Assembly: GCA_900314495.1 (NCBI GenBank)
Contig: OMVJ01000013.1
Span: 1-64,000 of the forward strand
Reading direction: 5' to 3'
Length of the DNA stretch: 64,000 nt
DNA from: an uncultured Olsenella sp.
GTDB lineage: Bacteria; Actinomycetota; Coriobacteriia; Coriobacteriales; Atopobiaceae
The notes below the pieces were generated by a model. The model saw only the letters and a list, made by a program, of their open reading frames with translations. It was not told where the DNA came from and did not search any database. The translations under genes and the position numbers were made by a program. Shown here one piece after another: positions 17,525 through 25,995 of this stretch. The number at the start of each line of letters is the position of its first letter. Position 1 is the stretch's first letter.

Positions 17525-18463
17525 TTGACCCTGCAGCAGCTCCGCTACCTCATTGCCATCGCCGAGCACGGCTCCATGAACGGGGCGGCGCAGGCGCTCT
17601 ACGTCTCTCAGTCCAACCTGTCCACCGCCATAAGGGACCTGGAGCGGGAGTTCGGCATCACCATCTTCACCCGCTCCAACCGCGGCGTCACGCTCACCAA
17701 CGACGGCACGGAGCTGCTGAGCTACGCGCGGCAGATAGTGGAACAGACGGACATGCTGGAGGAGCGCTACGCCAGAGGCACCTCACACCAGACTCGCCTG
17801 GCGGTCTCCGCCCAGCACTACGCCTTCTGCCTGCAGGCCTTCATCAACGTGCTTGAGCAGACTGACGCGGACTCCTACGACTTCATCCTGCGCGAGTGCG
17901 CCACGCACGACATCATCGAGGACGTGCGCACCTTCCGCAGCGAGATTGGCATCCTCTACCTGGACGACTTCAACCAGCGCGTGCTGGGCAAGGCCATAGA
18001 CGACGCCGGCCTAACCTTCACACCGCTCTTCGACGCGCAGGCCCACGTCTTCGTGAGCGAGAACCACCCGCTGGCGGGGCGAGACATCGTTCGGCCGGAG
18101 GACCTGGCACCTTTCCCGCGCTACAGCTTCGAGCAGGGCACCACCAACTCCTTCTATTATTCCGAGGAGCCTCTGGGCTTCCTGCCGCACTCCAAGAACA
18201 TCCGCTTCAGCGACCGCGGCACGCTGAGCAACCTGCTGGCACAGTTCGACGGCTACACCATCAGCACGGGCGTCCTTTCCAGCGAGATGCTCCACGGCGT
18301 GGTGGCCATTCCACTGGACGTGGAAGAGACCATGCGCGTCGGCTACATAATGCAGGCGCAGCTCCTGCCCAACGAGCTGCTGCAGCGCTACATTGCCGAG
18401 CTCTGGCACGTGATCGAGGCCAACCCCACCGTGGAGTCTCACCACAAGGGAAAGCGCCGCTAG
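17525..18463 (+). CDS. LysR-family transcriptional regulator
   Basis: This 312-residue LysR regulator starts with TTG at 17525, supported by GGAGG eight bases upstream. The N-terminal helix-turn-helix includes YVSQSNLSTAIRDLERE. The effector domain closely parallels that of the LysR at 4221, with AVSAQHYAF, SEIGILY and DGYTISTG. It is divergent to the siroheme reductase operon, which is its most likely target. The shared effector domain suggests both paralogues sense the same or a related sulfur compound; this is inference. Confidence 0.92.
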   Translation: MTLQQLRYLIAIAEHGSMNGAAQALYVSQSNLSTAIRDLEREFGITIFTRSNRGVTLTNDGTELLSYARQIVEQTDMLEERYARGTSHQTRLAVSAQHYAFCLQAFINVLEQTDADSYDFILRECATHDIIEDVRTFRSEIGILYLDDFNQRVLGKAIDDAGLTFTPLFDAQAHVFVSENHPLAGRDIVRPEDLAPFPRYSFEQGTTNSFYYSEEPLGFLPHSKNIRFSDRGTLSNLLAQFDGYTISTGVLSSEMLHGVVAIPLDVEETMRVGYIMQAQLLPNELLQRYIAELWHVIEANPTVESHHKGKRR

Positions 18464-18473
18464 TCGCACCTGG

Positions 18474-19115
18474 CTAGTCGCGCGGGTGCGGGTCCATGAA
18501 GTTGGTCCACTCGGGCTTCTCCAGCTCCGGCAGGCCAAACTGCTCCTTGCCCAGCGCGATGGAGCGAATGAGGAAGGCCATGTTGCGGCCCAGCATGCGC
18601 ATGGTCTGCATGCCCTCCACGTCGCGCCGCACATCGTCTGGCGTGTACCCATGCACGCTGTTCCAGTAGCGGCTGGAGGCAACGGGCATCTGCGAGATGG
18701 TGAAGTACTTGTTTAGCTGGTCAAACGTTGCCGAGGCTCCCCCGCGGCGGCAGCTGACCACGGCCGCGCCCACCTTCATGCGCTTCTCGAAGTTTGACGC
18801 GTAGAAGAGGCGGTCCATCACGGAGGTGATCGTACCCGAGGCGGAGGCGTAGTGCACGGCCGTGCCCACCAACAGGCCGTCAGCAGCCTCGAACTTGGGA
18901 ATGAGCTCGTTCACGATGTCGTCGATGGCGCAGCGGTTGTGGCTGGTGCAGTAGCCACAGGCCATGCAACCGGCGTTGTTCTTGAGGCCGCACCAGACGG
19001 TCTCGGTCGCGACGCCATTGGCCTCCAGCTCCTTGGCGACCTCCTCCAGCGCCGTTGCGGTGCAGCCCTTGCGGTGCGGGCTGCCGTTGATGATGAGAAC
19101 GTTCAAGTCTGACAT
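18474..19115 (-). CDS. NADPH-dependent FMN reductase / flavodoxin-like protein
   Basis: This 213-residue flavodoxin-fold protein has the FMN phosphate loop LIINGSPHRKG near residue 8 and the iron-sulfur-flavoprotein-like GCMACGYC segment. Such proteins reduce flavin, quinones or nitro compounds with NAD(P)H. The cysteine pair may bind a cluster, as in iron-sulfur flavoproteins, or may be a remnant. The ATG at 19115 is chosen because residues upstream of it read through repeats. It converges on the LysR gene with an 10-base gap. Confidence 0.85.
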   Translation of the reverse strand: MSDLNVLIINGSPHRKGCTATALEEVAKELEANGVATETVWCGLKNNAGCMACGYCTSHNRCAIDDIVNELIPKFEAADGLLVGTAVHYASASGTITSVMDRLFYASNFEKRMKVGAAVVSCRRGGASATFDQLNKYFTISQMPVASSRYWNSVHGYTPDDVRRDVEGMQTMRMLGRNMAFLIRSIALGKEQFGLPELEKPEWTNFMDPHPRD

Positions 19116-19135
19116 GTGGCCTCTCCATTCCACGA

Positions 19136-19164
19136 TGAGACAGGGGGACGGTTCTAGTGTCTCA
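19136..19164. repeat. REP-like palindrome
   Basis: TGAGACA (19136-19142) and TGTCTCA (19158-19164) flank GGGGGACGGTTC. This core is the one seen in many dispersed REP-type repeats that accompany RAYT-class Y1 transposases. It lies 21 bases upstream of the FMN reductase start. Confidence 0.75.
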
Positions 19165-19322
19165 CAGCGACGAGGGGTCCGGGCAACAGCCGAGCGATTG
19201 TGACCGCGAGAGAAACTTTGGCACCTCGTGGCAATTGCCCCGAGTCGCGCACGCAGGAGTTCGAACGCCACGAGTTCGGGCGGCACGCCACCACGCGGGA
19301 CCCTGCTCGGTGCACCTGCCCT

Positions 19323-19379
19323 CCGCGGTTCGCGCTGTCCCCCGCGGTTCGCGCTGTCCCCCGCAGTTCGCGCTGTCCC
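19323..19379. repeat. Three tandem copies of a 19-base unit
   Basis: The unit CCGCGGTTCGCGCTGTCCC occurs at 19323-19341 and 19342-19360, then once more with one change (G to A) at 19361-19379. It lies inside a 550-base stretch (19116-19668) without a convincing gene. Confidence 0.9.
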
Positions 19380-19470
19380 ACGGAATCTGAGACAGCCCCG
19401 AGGCCAAGAGAGGCCACTTTTGTCCGAGATTCTGGGGGCCACGCTCTCATCGGAAACGCGGCTTCGTGAC

Positions 19471-19530
19471 CCACGGAATTTTGGACAAACCAGGGCCCCA
19501 CGGGGGCCAAACTTGTCCGAGATTCCATGG
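19471..19530. repeat. Imperfect 60-base palindrome
   Basis: CCACGGAATTTTGGACAA (19471-19488) pairs with TTGTCCGAGATTCCATGG (19513-19530) at 15 of 18 positions, with a GC-rich inner stem. A related half, TTGTCCGAGATTCTGG, occurs around 19419. The cluster 19136-19530 looks like stacked repeat elements. Confidence 0.7.
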
Positions 19531-19610
19531 ACCACGCATATTGGCGTCGGGCGGACAAGCACCACGACACAAAGTTCGTGTGCAAGAAGCCCTTTCCGAA
19601 GCCATAAACG

Positions 19611-19634
19611 CCCCCGGACCCGCAGGTCCAGGGG
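19611..19634 (-). terminator. Hairpin after the small membrane protein gene
   Basis: CCCCCGGACC and GGTCCAGGGG pair around CGCA with one wobble. It lies 35 bases beyond the stop of the small ORF on the minus strand. No strong T-run follows. Confidence 0.4.
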
Positions 19635-19668
19635 CATCAGCGATCACACCAGTGAGAATCGCGCCTTG

Positions 19669-19812
19669 TTAGTGCAGGGCGAACAGGGAGGCAATAACGG
19701 AAATTGCAAGCACCAGAAGCGCGAGGCGCTGGGCGTCCTTTACGACGTCGCGTGCACCGGCATCGTAGGTGCCAGGAAGAAGATGCTTGCGAGAGATAGC
19801 TACTGCGTTCAT
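19669..19812 (-). CDS. Small hypothetical membrane protein, 47 residues
   Basis: The reading frame encodes a polar N-terminal half (MNAVAISRKHLLPG) and a C-terminal hydrophobic helix at about residues 29-45 ending SLFALH. A GAGGA sequence eight bases before the ATG and a hairpin downstream argue that it is a real gene in a repeat-rich stretch. The orientation would be a tail-anchored or single-pass peptide. It matches nothing I recognise; it could be a regulatory small protein. No signal peptide or cysteine is present. Confidence 0.5.
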   Translation of the reverse strand: MNAVAISRKHLLPGTYDAGARDVVKDAQRLALLVLAISVIASLFALH

Positions 19813-20031
19813 GCTTGTCAGTCCTCTTTCATCGGACGTGGTTTTACCGTTCGCCGATAGTTTTCTCACACTCACGGAGCAATATACTAGTTTAATCGCG
19901 ATTTTCGTATCTCATACACACATCGATTAGTTCATTGTGATAAGCGGCTGATGATTGATTACACAGTTCATGCGAGCACCTCGCAACGCCGCAGTTGCAT
20001 GGCTTGAACGCGCACACAGAAGCCGTACCAC

Positions 20032-20808
20032 CTAGGACTCTTGCTGCCGTGCTGCCACCGCGTACCAGGCCAGCCACGTGCAATACGCCAGCAAGGCATA
20101 CGGCACAAGGAAGCCCGGATCTCCCAGCAGGCCATAGAAGAACTGGAAGGGCGGGTTGTCCAGCGCCGTGGTCACGAAGAAGAAGTTCGTGTCGAAGACG
20201 GGGTTGGCGAGGCGGAAGAGTGCGCCGAACGCCAGCACCGCCACGACGGGAATCCAGCTGCGGCGAACGCTGGGACAGAAGTCCCCGCCCAGCACCGGCG
20301 CCCATACGCACACCAACAGCAGCGCGTGCTCCGCAAAGCCGCCCAGTGACGCGTAGGTGAACATGGGGCAGTAGCCCCAACCCGGAAAGAGCAGGGCAGA
20401 GATGCCACCTGTGGCACCCCAGGCGAAGAGCAACTCCCCCACCGGCTCGGCCGCACGGGAGCTGCACGTCAGCGCATAGAGGAGCGCCAGCATCTCGCAC
20501 AGGTTGCAGATGTGGAGGGGCCAGAAGATGGGGCTCATGAGTCCCAAGGCAACCATGGTCAGGTCGCGTGACGCCAGCAGAGCCAGTGGGACGCTTGCGC
20601 ACGCCAGCAGCATGCGCCGGCGTGGAGAACCCCAGGCAAGGCCGCGGGGCAAACGACGATAACGCCGTAGCAGCAACGCAACCACCAGCAGGCAGCACGC
20701 CAAGACCAGCAGGTGCTCCCGCCCAAAGGTCGCAAAGCCCCGCCCGCGCTGAAGCAGAATCGGCTCCGGCGTGAAGAAGACATGCAAATCCTCCGCAATC
20801 GCGCTCAC
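20032..20808 (-). CDS. YwaF/TIGR02206-type integral membrane protein
   Basis: This 258-residue protein has about seven hydrophobic segments and a conserved patch PLHICNLCEMLALLYA, typical of the YwaF (TMEM164-like) family of unknown function. It begins with GTG at 20808, chosen because GGGAGG lies six bases upstream; the longer frame to 20910 lacks a ribosome site. Downstream to 19813 there is about 220 bases of AT-richer DNA with no clear gene. Confidence 0.8.
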   Translation of the reverse strand: MSAIAEDLHVFFTPEPILLQRGRGFATFGREHLLVLACCLLVVALLLRRYRRLPRGLAWGSPRRRMLLACASVPLALLASRDLTMVALGLMSPIFWPLHICNLCEMLALLYALTCSSRAAEPVGELLFAWGATGGISALLFPGWGYCPMFTYASLGGFAEHALLLVCVWAPVLGGDFCPSVRRSWIPVVAVLAFGALFRLANPVFDTNFFFVTTALDNPPFQFFYGLLGDPGFLVPYALLAYCTWLAWYAVAARQQES

Positions 20809-20946
20809 GCTCCACCTCCCATCAACGGGGAAGATTGTAGAGCGATGTCCCCGAATGACAGCTACGCATACGCCAAAGGGGCCGCCGACCATGCCGACGA
20901 CCCCAAGCAACAGTGAGTCATTTAGGGCCTGACCCCAACTGTCTCA

Positions 20947-21819
20947 TCAGACCAACAGCGCTGCGCCCATGAGACCCGCGTCCCCGCCGCACTGGGCCAG
21001 CGCAAAGGTAAGGGACTCGTGGTTCAGCACCAGCTCGCAGGCCTTCTCGTGCACCAGGTCCACGAAGTCGGGGTTGTACAGGGCAACCGAGCCGCCGAAC
21101 ACGAACATGTCCGGGTCCACCACGCAGTTGATGTTGCAGACACCGCGCGCCAGCATGGTTGCCGCGTCGTCCACGACCTCGCAGGCAACCTCATTGCCCT
21201 CGCGCCTGAGAGCGAAGACCTGCGCCGCGTCCACCTGCATGCCCAAACGTTCGCTGGCCATGCGCCCGATGGCTGTGCCGGAGGCCTGGTCCTCCAGCGC
21301 GCCCGCGTTCATGCCGGGGCGCACGGAGGGGCGATCAGCGACCACCATGTTGAAGACCTCGGCCGCGCATGAGTGCGAGCCGCCCACGATGCGCCCGCCC
21401 AGCACGTAGGCCGCGCCCACACCCGTGGACACGGTAAGGTACACCACGGAATCTAGGCCCTTGCCAGCGCCTAGTAGCGCCTCGGCCAGGCCGGCCACGT
21501 TGGCATCGTTGTTGAGCACCGCACGGCAACCCAGCCGGTCCTCGAACCACCTGGCAATGTCGAAGCCCTCCCAGCCGGGCAGGTTGGGCGGGTTGAGGAT
21601 GCGCCCCATGGCGAAGTCCAGAGGACCCGGGCAGCCAATGCCCACGCCCTCGTAGGAGGTGTCCCAGCCCTCGATCGCACGGGCCAGGCGCTCCAAGTTG
21701 CCAGCCGGGCCCAGGTTGTGGTCGTTGGGCATGGCCTCCTTCTTGACCAGCGTGCCGTCCTGCTCGAACGCCGCCACGCGAAGCTGCGTGCCGCCGATGT
21801 CGATTCCTATGCGCCTCAT
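20947..21819 (-). CDS. ROK-family sugar kinase
   Basis: This 290-residue protein has the N-terminal phosphate loop IGIDIGGTQLR, the catalytic-region NNDANVAGLAEA and the second phosphate segment LTVSTGVGAAYV of ROK kinases. The usual zinc-binding CxCGxxGCxE motif is absent: the segment after the catalytic region reads AAEVFNMVV and continues without cysteines. It is downstream of the beta-glucoside PTS operon but separated by repeats and a terminator, so co-transcription is doubtful. It may phosphorylate glucose released by the GH1 enzyme, or a related hexose. Confidence 0.82.
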   Translation of the reverse strand: MRRIGIDIGGTQLRVAAFEQDGTLVKKEAMPNDHNLGPAGNLERLARAIEGWDTSYEGVGIGCPGPLDFAMGRILNPPNLPGWEGFDIARWFEDRLGCRAVLNNDANVAGLAEALLGAGKGLDSVVYLTVSTGVGAAYVLGGRIVGGSHSCAAEVFNMVVADRPSVRPGMNAGALEDQASGTAIGRMASERLGMQVDAAQVFALRREGNEVACEVVDDAATMLARGVCNINCVVDPDMFVFGGSVALYNPDFVDLVHEKACELVLNHESLTFALAQCGGDAGLMGAALLV

Positions 21820-21859
21820 TGCAAATCCCTCCCGAAGGGTTTGGTTCGTCTCGTTCAGA

Positions 21860-21888
21860 TGAGACAAAAGGACCGTCCCCCCGTCTCA
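21860..21888. repeat. REP-like palindrome
   Basis: TGAGAC and GTCTCA flank AAAAGGACCGTCCCCCC, another member of the dispersed family. A partial, non-palindromic remnant (ACCCCAACTGTCTCA) also sits near 20933-20947 past the ROK stop. Confidence 0.7.
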
Positions 21889-21895
21889 AAAGAAA

Positions 21896-21926
21896 GGGGC
21901 ACCTGGGTTGGAATTCCAGGTGCCCC
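21896..21926 (-). terminator. Terminator of the beta-glucoside PTS operon
   Basis: GGGGCACCTGG (21896-21906) and CCAGGTGCCCC (21916-21926) form a perfect 11-base stem with a nine-base loop. On the minus strand it is followed by TTTCTTTT. It lies 38 bases past the IIA stop. Confidence 0.85.
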
Positions 21927-21929
21927 GTG

Positions 21930-21958
21930 TGACAGAAGGGAAACGTCCCCTTTTGTCA
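21930..21958. repeat. REP-like palindrome
   Basis: TGACAGAAGGG and CCCCTTTTGTCA flank AAACGT between the IIA stop and the terminator. It is nearly identical to the elements at 7299 and 8998. Confidence 0.8.
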
Positions 21959-21963
21959 TGTCG

Positions 21964-22323
21964 CTACTTGGCGGCAAGCTTCTGGTACACGTCCAGCAGG
22001 TCCTCGGCAAACACGCGGAAGGTCTCGGCCTGCATCAGCTGGTCCTCTGCGTGCACCAAGAGCAGCGGCACCTTGGTGGAACCCATCTTGGAGGCGTCCT
22101 CCTGCAGCAGGCCCATGTGCACCTCGTGCCCCTGCAGGTAGATCTCGTTGCCCTCCCCGATCATCTTCTTGGCTTCGTCGAACTCACCCTCCTTGGCCTT
22201 GTTGATGGCCTCGATGTAGTTGGACTTGGCGCACCCCACGGTGGAGATGATCTGGAAGCAGGCCTCTTCCATCTGCTCGATCTCAGGGTCAATCTCGGGC
22301 TCGGTCACAATCTCGTCTGCCAT
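21964..22323 (-). CDS. PTS lactose/cellobiose-family IIA component
   Basis: This 119-residue IIA protein is an all-helical trimeric type. The phosphorylated histidine lies in LLLVHAEDQLM near residue 90, and the helix bundle start QIISTVGCAKSNYIEAI is typical of ChbA/LacF. It passes phosphate from HPr to the IIB protein encoded 10 bases upstream. TAAGGAGAG precedes the ATG. About 15 acidic residues extend the N-terminus. Confidence 0.93.
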   Translation of the reverse strand: MADEIVTEPEIDPEIEQMEEACFQIISTVGCAKSNYIEAINKAKEGEFDEAKKMIGEGNEIYLQGHEVHMGLLQEDASKMGSTKVPLLLVHAEDQLMQAETFRVFAEDLLDVYQKLAAK

Positions 22324-22333
22324 GGTTCTCTCC

Positions 22334-22636
22334 TTAGGCCTTCATCGCGTCGAGGGCCATGTCGATGACCTTCTTGGCATCCATGCGCCCGTAGGCTGCC
22401 ATGGGAATGACGACGACGGGCGTCTTGCCGTCGGCGGCGTCCAGGGCGTCCTTCTTGGCGTAGGAAATCTGGGGGCCAAGGAGCAGGACGTCGGCGTCCT
22501 GGACCTTGTCCAGTGCCTTGGCCAGCGGGCCGGCCTCAATGTCGGCGTCGATGCCGCGGGCCTTGGCCTCCTTCTGCATCTTCTGGACGAGCAGGCTGGT
22601 GGACATACCGGCGTTGCAAGCGAGCAGGATCTTCAT
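22334..22636 (-). CDS. PTS cellobiose-family IIB component
   Basis: This 100-residue IIB protein has the phosphocysteine loop LLACNAGMSTS with Cys7 and a flavodoxin-like fold. It takes phosphate from the IIA protein and gives it to the sugar bound by the IIC permease. The ATG at 22636 follows GAAAGGGG; the longer frame to 22747 is intergenic. About 200 bases separate it from the IIC gene. Confidence 0.93.
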   Translation of the reverse strand: MKILLACNAGMSTSLLVQKMQKEAKARGIDADIEAGPLAKALDKVQDADVLLLGPQISYAKKDALDAADGKTPVVVIPMAAYGRMDAKKVIDMALDAMKA

Positions 22637-22837
22637 GGTGTTTCCCCTTTCCGGCGGCCACCCGTGGGTGGCTGCTCTTCTCGTCGGCTCCAGGCCGACG
22701 CTCAAAACGAATGACACTAGCAGCAATACAAACTCTTGGTTCCGCACGTGGAGTGGAGTACCTGGGGGCGCGGTGGTCGGGTTGGGCTGGCACGCCGCGC
22801 CCCGCTAGGAAGGTGGTCCTGGCTGGGGCCTGAGGGA

Positions 22838-24277
22838 TTACTCCTCGGCGTCGGCCAGCATCTTGGCCTGGGCGCGCTCGTAGGCCTTCATGAAGGGCAG
22901 GTAGATTGCCATGCCCGCAGCGACCTCGATAACCTGCCAGATGACGGCCACCACACCGTTCATGCCGCCGCCCACGGCCAGGAAGCCGGAGACGAAGACC
23001 GGGGTGGTCCAAGGAACCATGACCACGCAGGGAGCGAGGATGCCAGCACAGGTGAGGGCGTAGGTGAGGCCGATGAAGAGGTCAGGGATGAGCACGAAGG
23101 GGATGATCAGGGGCAGGTTGTAGACAAGGGGGTAGCCGTAGATGACGGGCTCGTTGATGTTGAAGATGGAAGGAAGGATAGCGAGCTTGGCGACCTCCTT
23201 GGAGGCCTTGTTCTTGGAGAAGAGGAAGGTGTCAAGCAGGAGCATGAGGGTGCAGCCGGAGCCACCGATGAGGGCGAAGGTGTTGATGATCTGCATGTTC
23301 ATGTAGTGGTCCGCGGGGATGGGCTGGCCGGCGGCGAAGAAAGCCATGTTCTCGGTGATGAGGACGGTGAGGATGGGCTCGGCCAGGACGCCGGAGATAG
23401 TGGACTGGTGAATGCCCAGGCAGAAGAGGAGGTTGGCGAAGGTGTAGATGATGATGACCGCCCACGGGCCGGCGTTCATGACGCCCTTGAGCGGGGCGGC
23501 GACGCCGAGCGCGATCAGGGTCATGAGGTCGGTGGCCCAGAGGCCCTTGAGGAGGGCGGCGACGAGGCCGAAGACTGCCATGGTGAGGAGCATGGGGATC
23601 ATGACGTTGAAGGACTCGGCAACCGCGGGAGGAACGCCCTCGCCCAGGTTGACCTTGAGCTTCTCGTTCTGGGAGAACTTGATGAAGAGCGTGGTGGCAA
23701 TGAGGCCGATGATGATGGCGCCGAAGAGGCCATTGGTGCCGGTGTTGCTGAAGGCGAGCACGCTGGAAGCGTCAACGCCGCTCAGGGCGTAACCATCGGG
23801 CAGGCTCAGCTTGCCGGCAAGGTCGGTGAGGGCGAAGCTCAGGGTCTCTGCCGTCTTGTCGTTGGCGTTGGTGGCATACAGGAAGTTGCCCACCGTTGCC
23901 ATGACGGTCTGCGGCATCATGATGACCAGGGCGGAGATGCCCACGATGACGCAGGAGAGCGGGTTCTCGAAGCGCTTGTTCTTGGCGAAGCAGTAGCCCA
24001 CCACGCCGGCGAGAAGGATGGATGCGATGCTCAGCGTGCCTTGGGTGATGGCGGCACCCCACGCCTGTACGTTCGCCAGCGCCGTGCTGCCTGCGGGCCA
24101 GAACAGCGGGAACACCACGTTGTTGATGAGGACCGCGATGCCGGCCATGATGTAGATGGGCATGACGGTTGCGAACGCGTCGCGCAGCGTGCGCAGGTGG
24201 ATCTGGTTGCCAACCTTTGCGGACCACATGGAGAACTTCTCCAAGAAGCCCATCTTTTCCTCTGTCTCTTCTGCCAT
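22838..24277 (-). CDS. PTS cellobiose-family IIC permease
   Basis: This 479-residue membrane permease has about ten hydrophobic segments. The family landmark FNINEPVIYGYPLVYN (residues near 370) is the conserved sugar-binding loop of lactose/cellobiose IIC proteins. It starts with a cytosolic N-terminus and transports a beta-glucoside that is phosphorylated during entry. GGAAGGAA precedes the ATG. Downstream lies a gap before the IIB gene; upstream lies the GH1 gene. Confidence 0.93.
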   Translation of the reverse strand: MAEETEEKMGFLEKFSMWSAKVGNQIHLRTLRDAFATVMPIYIMAGIAVLINNVVFPLFWPAGSTALANVQAWGAAITQGTLSIASILLAGVVGYCFAKNKRFENPLSCVIVGISALVIMMPQTVMATVGNFLYATNANDKTAETLSFALTDLAGKLSLPDGYALSGVDASSVLAFSNTGTNGLFGAIIIGLIATTLFIKFSQNEKLKVNLGEGVPPAVAESFNVMIPMLLTMAVFGLVAALLKGLWATDLMTLIALGVAAPLKGVMNAGPWAVIIIYTFANLLFCLGIHQSTISGVLAEPILTVLITENMAFFAAGQPIPADHYMNMQIINTFALIGGSGCTLMLLLDTFLFSKNKASKEVAKLAILPSIFNINEPVIYGYPLVYNLPLIIPFVLIPDLFIGLTYALTCAGILAPCVVMVPWTTPVFVSGFLAVGGGMNGVVAVIWQVIEVAAGMAIYLPFMKAYERAQAKMLADAEE

Positions 24278-24372
24278 TTCTTCCTTCCTTCCGGGGATAC
24301 TCCCCTATTGTCTGGGCTGGACGCCCACATTGCCATTGAAGTCCGGCGGGAGGCTTTCCGCCGCAGGTGCCA

Positions 24373-25803
24373 CTACGCCTCGAAGACCTTGTGCGTGGCC
24401 GTCACGCGCCGGAGCCAGTCAGCGCTCTTCTTGTAGTGGCGCTGGTAGCCCTCCTCCAGGTTCACCTCCACGAAGCCGTAGCGGTTCTTGAAGGCGTTGT
24501 TCCAAGACCAGTTGTCGATGACCGCCCAGTAGTGATAGCCGCGGCACTTGGCACCGTCGTCGATAGCCTTGGCAACCCACTTCAGGTGGTCGCGCACGAA
24601 CTCCACGCGGTAGTCGTCCTGGATGGTGCCCTCGGCGTCGCGGTTCTTGTACTCGCCCTCGATGCCGATGCCGTTCTCGGAGACGAACCACTCCAGGTCT
24701 GGGTAGTCGCGCTTCATTGTCATGGCGAAGTCGTAGATGCCCTGGGGGTAAATCTCCCAGCCGCGGGACTTGTTCATGACGGCGTCCGGCCAGACGTACT
24801 CCTCCGCAAAGACCGGGTTGCCGTGCTCGTCCGTGGTGCGGCTGGGTGCCTGCACGCGGGCCGGGTGGTAGTAGTTGAAGCCCAGCCAGTCCACGGGACC
24901 CTGCGCGATGACCTGCTCGTCACCGGGACGGACGCCCAGGTCGTAGCCTCCGCGCTTGAGGTCTGCCAGGATGTCCTGCGGCAGGTCGCCCTTGGTAACC
25001 AGGTCCAGCCACCAGCGGTTGTCGATGCCGTCAACGATTCGCACGGCCTCGAGGTCGGCCTCGGAGGGATTCTCCTTGGTGTAGGGCGGCGTGAAGCAGT
25101 TGATGAGGCCAATCCTGGCGTCGGAGCGCACGGTGCCAGCTGCCTGCAGCTGGCGGAACGCATTTGTGGCCAGGCCGTGGGCCAGGGTGATGCCGTACTG
25201 CACGCGGCGGGCCTCCGCGAAGTCTGCGTGGTAGGGGTACCAGACGGCGTTGGTGTGGCGCTGCTGCGGCTCCACGATGGGCTCGTTGAAGGTGAACCAG
25301 TGCTTGACCTCCTGACCGAACTCCGTGAAGGCCGCTCGGGCGAAGTTGGCGTAGGCCTCCACGACCTCGCGGTTCTGCCAGCCGCCACGACGGAAGAGGT
25401 AAGCCGGCATGTCGAAGTGGTAGAGGTTCACGAAGAGGTCGATGCCCGCCTCACGGTAGGCGGCCAGCAGCTCGTGGTAGTAGCGGGCACCCTCAGAGTT
25501 GATCTGGCCGTCGGCGTCCATGAGGCGGCTCCACTGGAACGAGGTGCGCACGGACTGGAAGCCCAGGTCCTTGAAGATCTTGATGTCCTCGCCACGGCGG
25601 TGGGTGCCGTCGTTGCCGGCATAGGACCCCACCCGGTTATGGAACTTCGTGATGTCCAGGTCAGACGCCAGGTCCCACATGTTCTGGAGCTTGCCACCCG
25701 CCTTGTAGGCGCCCTCCGTCTGAGGGCCGGACATCGCTGCGCCGAAGAAGAAGTCCTCCGGCAGCTGCGCCACCGCCTTCTCCTCGGCCTGCGTATCGCT
25801 CAT
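24373..25803 (-). CDS. GH1 6-phospho-beta-glucosidase
   Basis: This 476-residue enzyme has the GH1 acid/base motif TFNEP and the nucleophile motif SENG (WFVSENGIG). Its PTS neighbours imply that it hydrolyses an intracellular 6-phospho-beta-glucoside such as cellobiose-6-phosphate. The ATG at 25803 has GAGAGGAG upstream; the in-frame extension to 25896 covers the promoter. It heads the operon GH1-IIC-IIB-IIA. The divergent GntR protein is the likely repressor. Confidence 0.93.
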   Translation of the reverse strand: MSDTQAEEKAVAQLPEDFFFGAAMSGPQTEGAYKAGGKLQNMWDLASDLDITKFHNRVGSYAGNDGTHRRGEDIKIFKDLGFQSVRTSFQWSRLMDADGQINSEGARYYHELLAAYREAGIDLFVNLYHFDMPAYLFRRGGWQNREVVEAYANFARAAFTEFGQEVKHWFTFNEPIVEPQQRHTNAVWYPYHADFAEARRVQYGITLAHGLATNAFRQLQAAGTVRSDARIGLINCFTPPYTKENPSEADLEAVRIVDGIDNRWWLDLVTKGDLPQDILADLKRGGYDLGVRPGDEQVIAQGPVDWLGFNYYHPARVQAPSRTTDEHGNPVFAEEYVWPDAVMNKSRGWEIYPQGIYDFAMTMKRDYPDLEWFVSENGIGIEGEYKNRDAEGTIQDDYRVEFVRDHLKWVAKAIDDGAKCRGYHYWAVIDNWSWNNAFKNRYGFVEVNLEEGYQRHYKKSADWLRRVTATHKVFEA

Positions 25804-25870
25804 TGTCTTTTCTCCTCTCTCATTCTTGATTAGATATGTCTTTTCGTTTCTGTGTTCATGTCTTAATGTC

Positions 25871-25898
25871 AATATACACATTTCTTTTCGTGACACAA
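25871..25898 (-). promoter_or_regulatory. Candidate promoter of the beta-glucoside operon
   Basis: On the minus strand TTGTGT (25898-25893) is followed after 16 bases by TATATT (25876-25871), in an AT-rich stretch between the divergent GH1 and GntR genes. A clear GntR operator palindrome was not found. Confidence 0.4.
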
Positions 25899-25995
25899 CA
25901 ACTATTTTCTATTGATTTTTAGCGGTATGATTTTGGCGGTGAACGTGTCTTTGGACTCGCACAGGGTCATAATTGGCATGTCAAAGGAGGACAGC

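Noticed and set aside
19323-19379. The 19-base tandem repeats as a CRISPR array
   Set aside because: The units abut with no spacers and there are no cas genes.
22736-24436. 566-codon plus-strand frame opposite the IIC permease
   Set aside because: Glu/Asp/Gly-rich shadow of a membrane protein gene; no domain.
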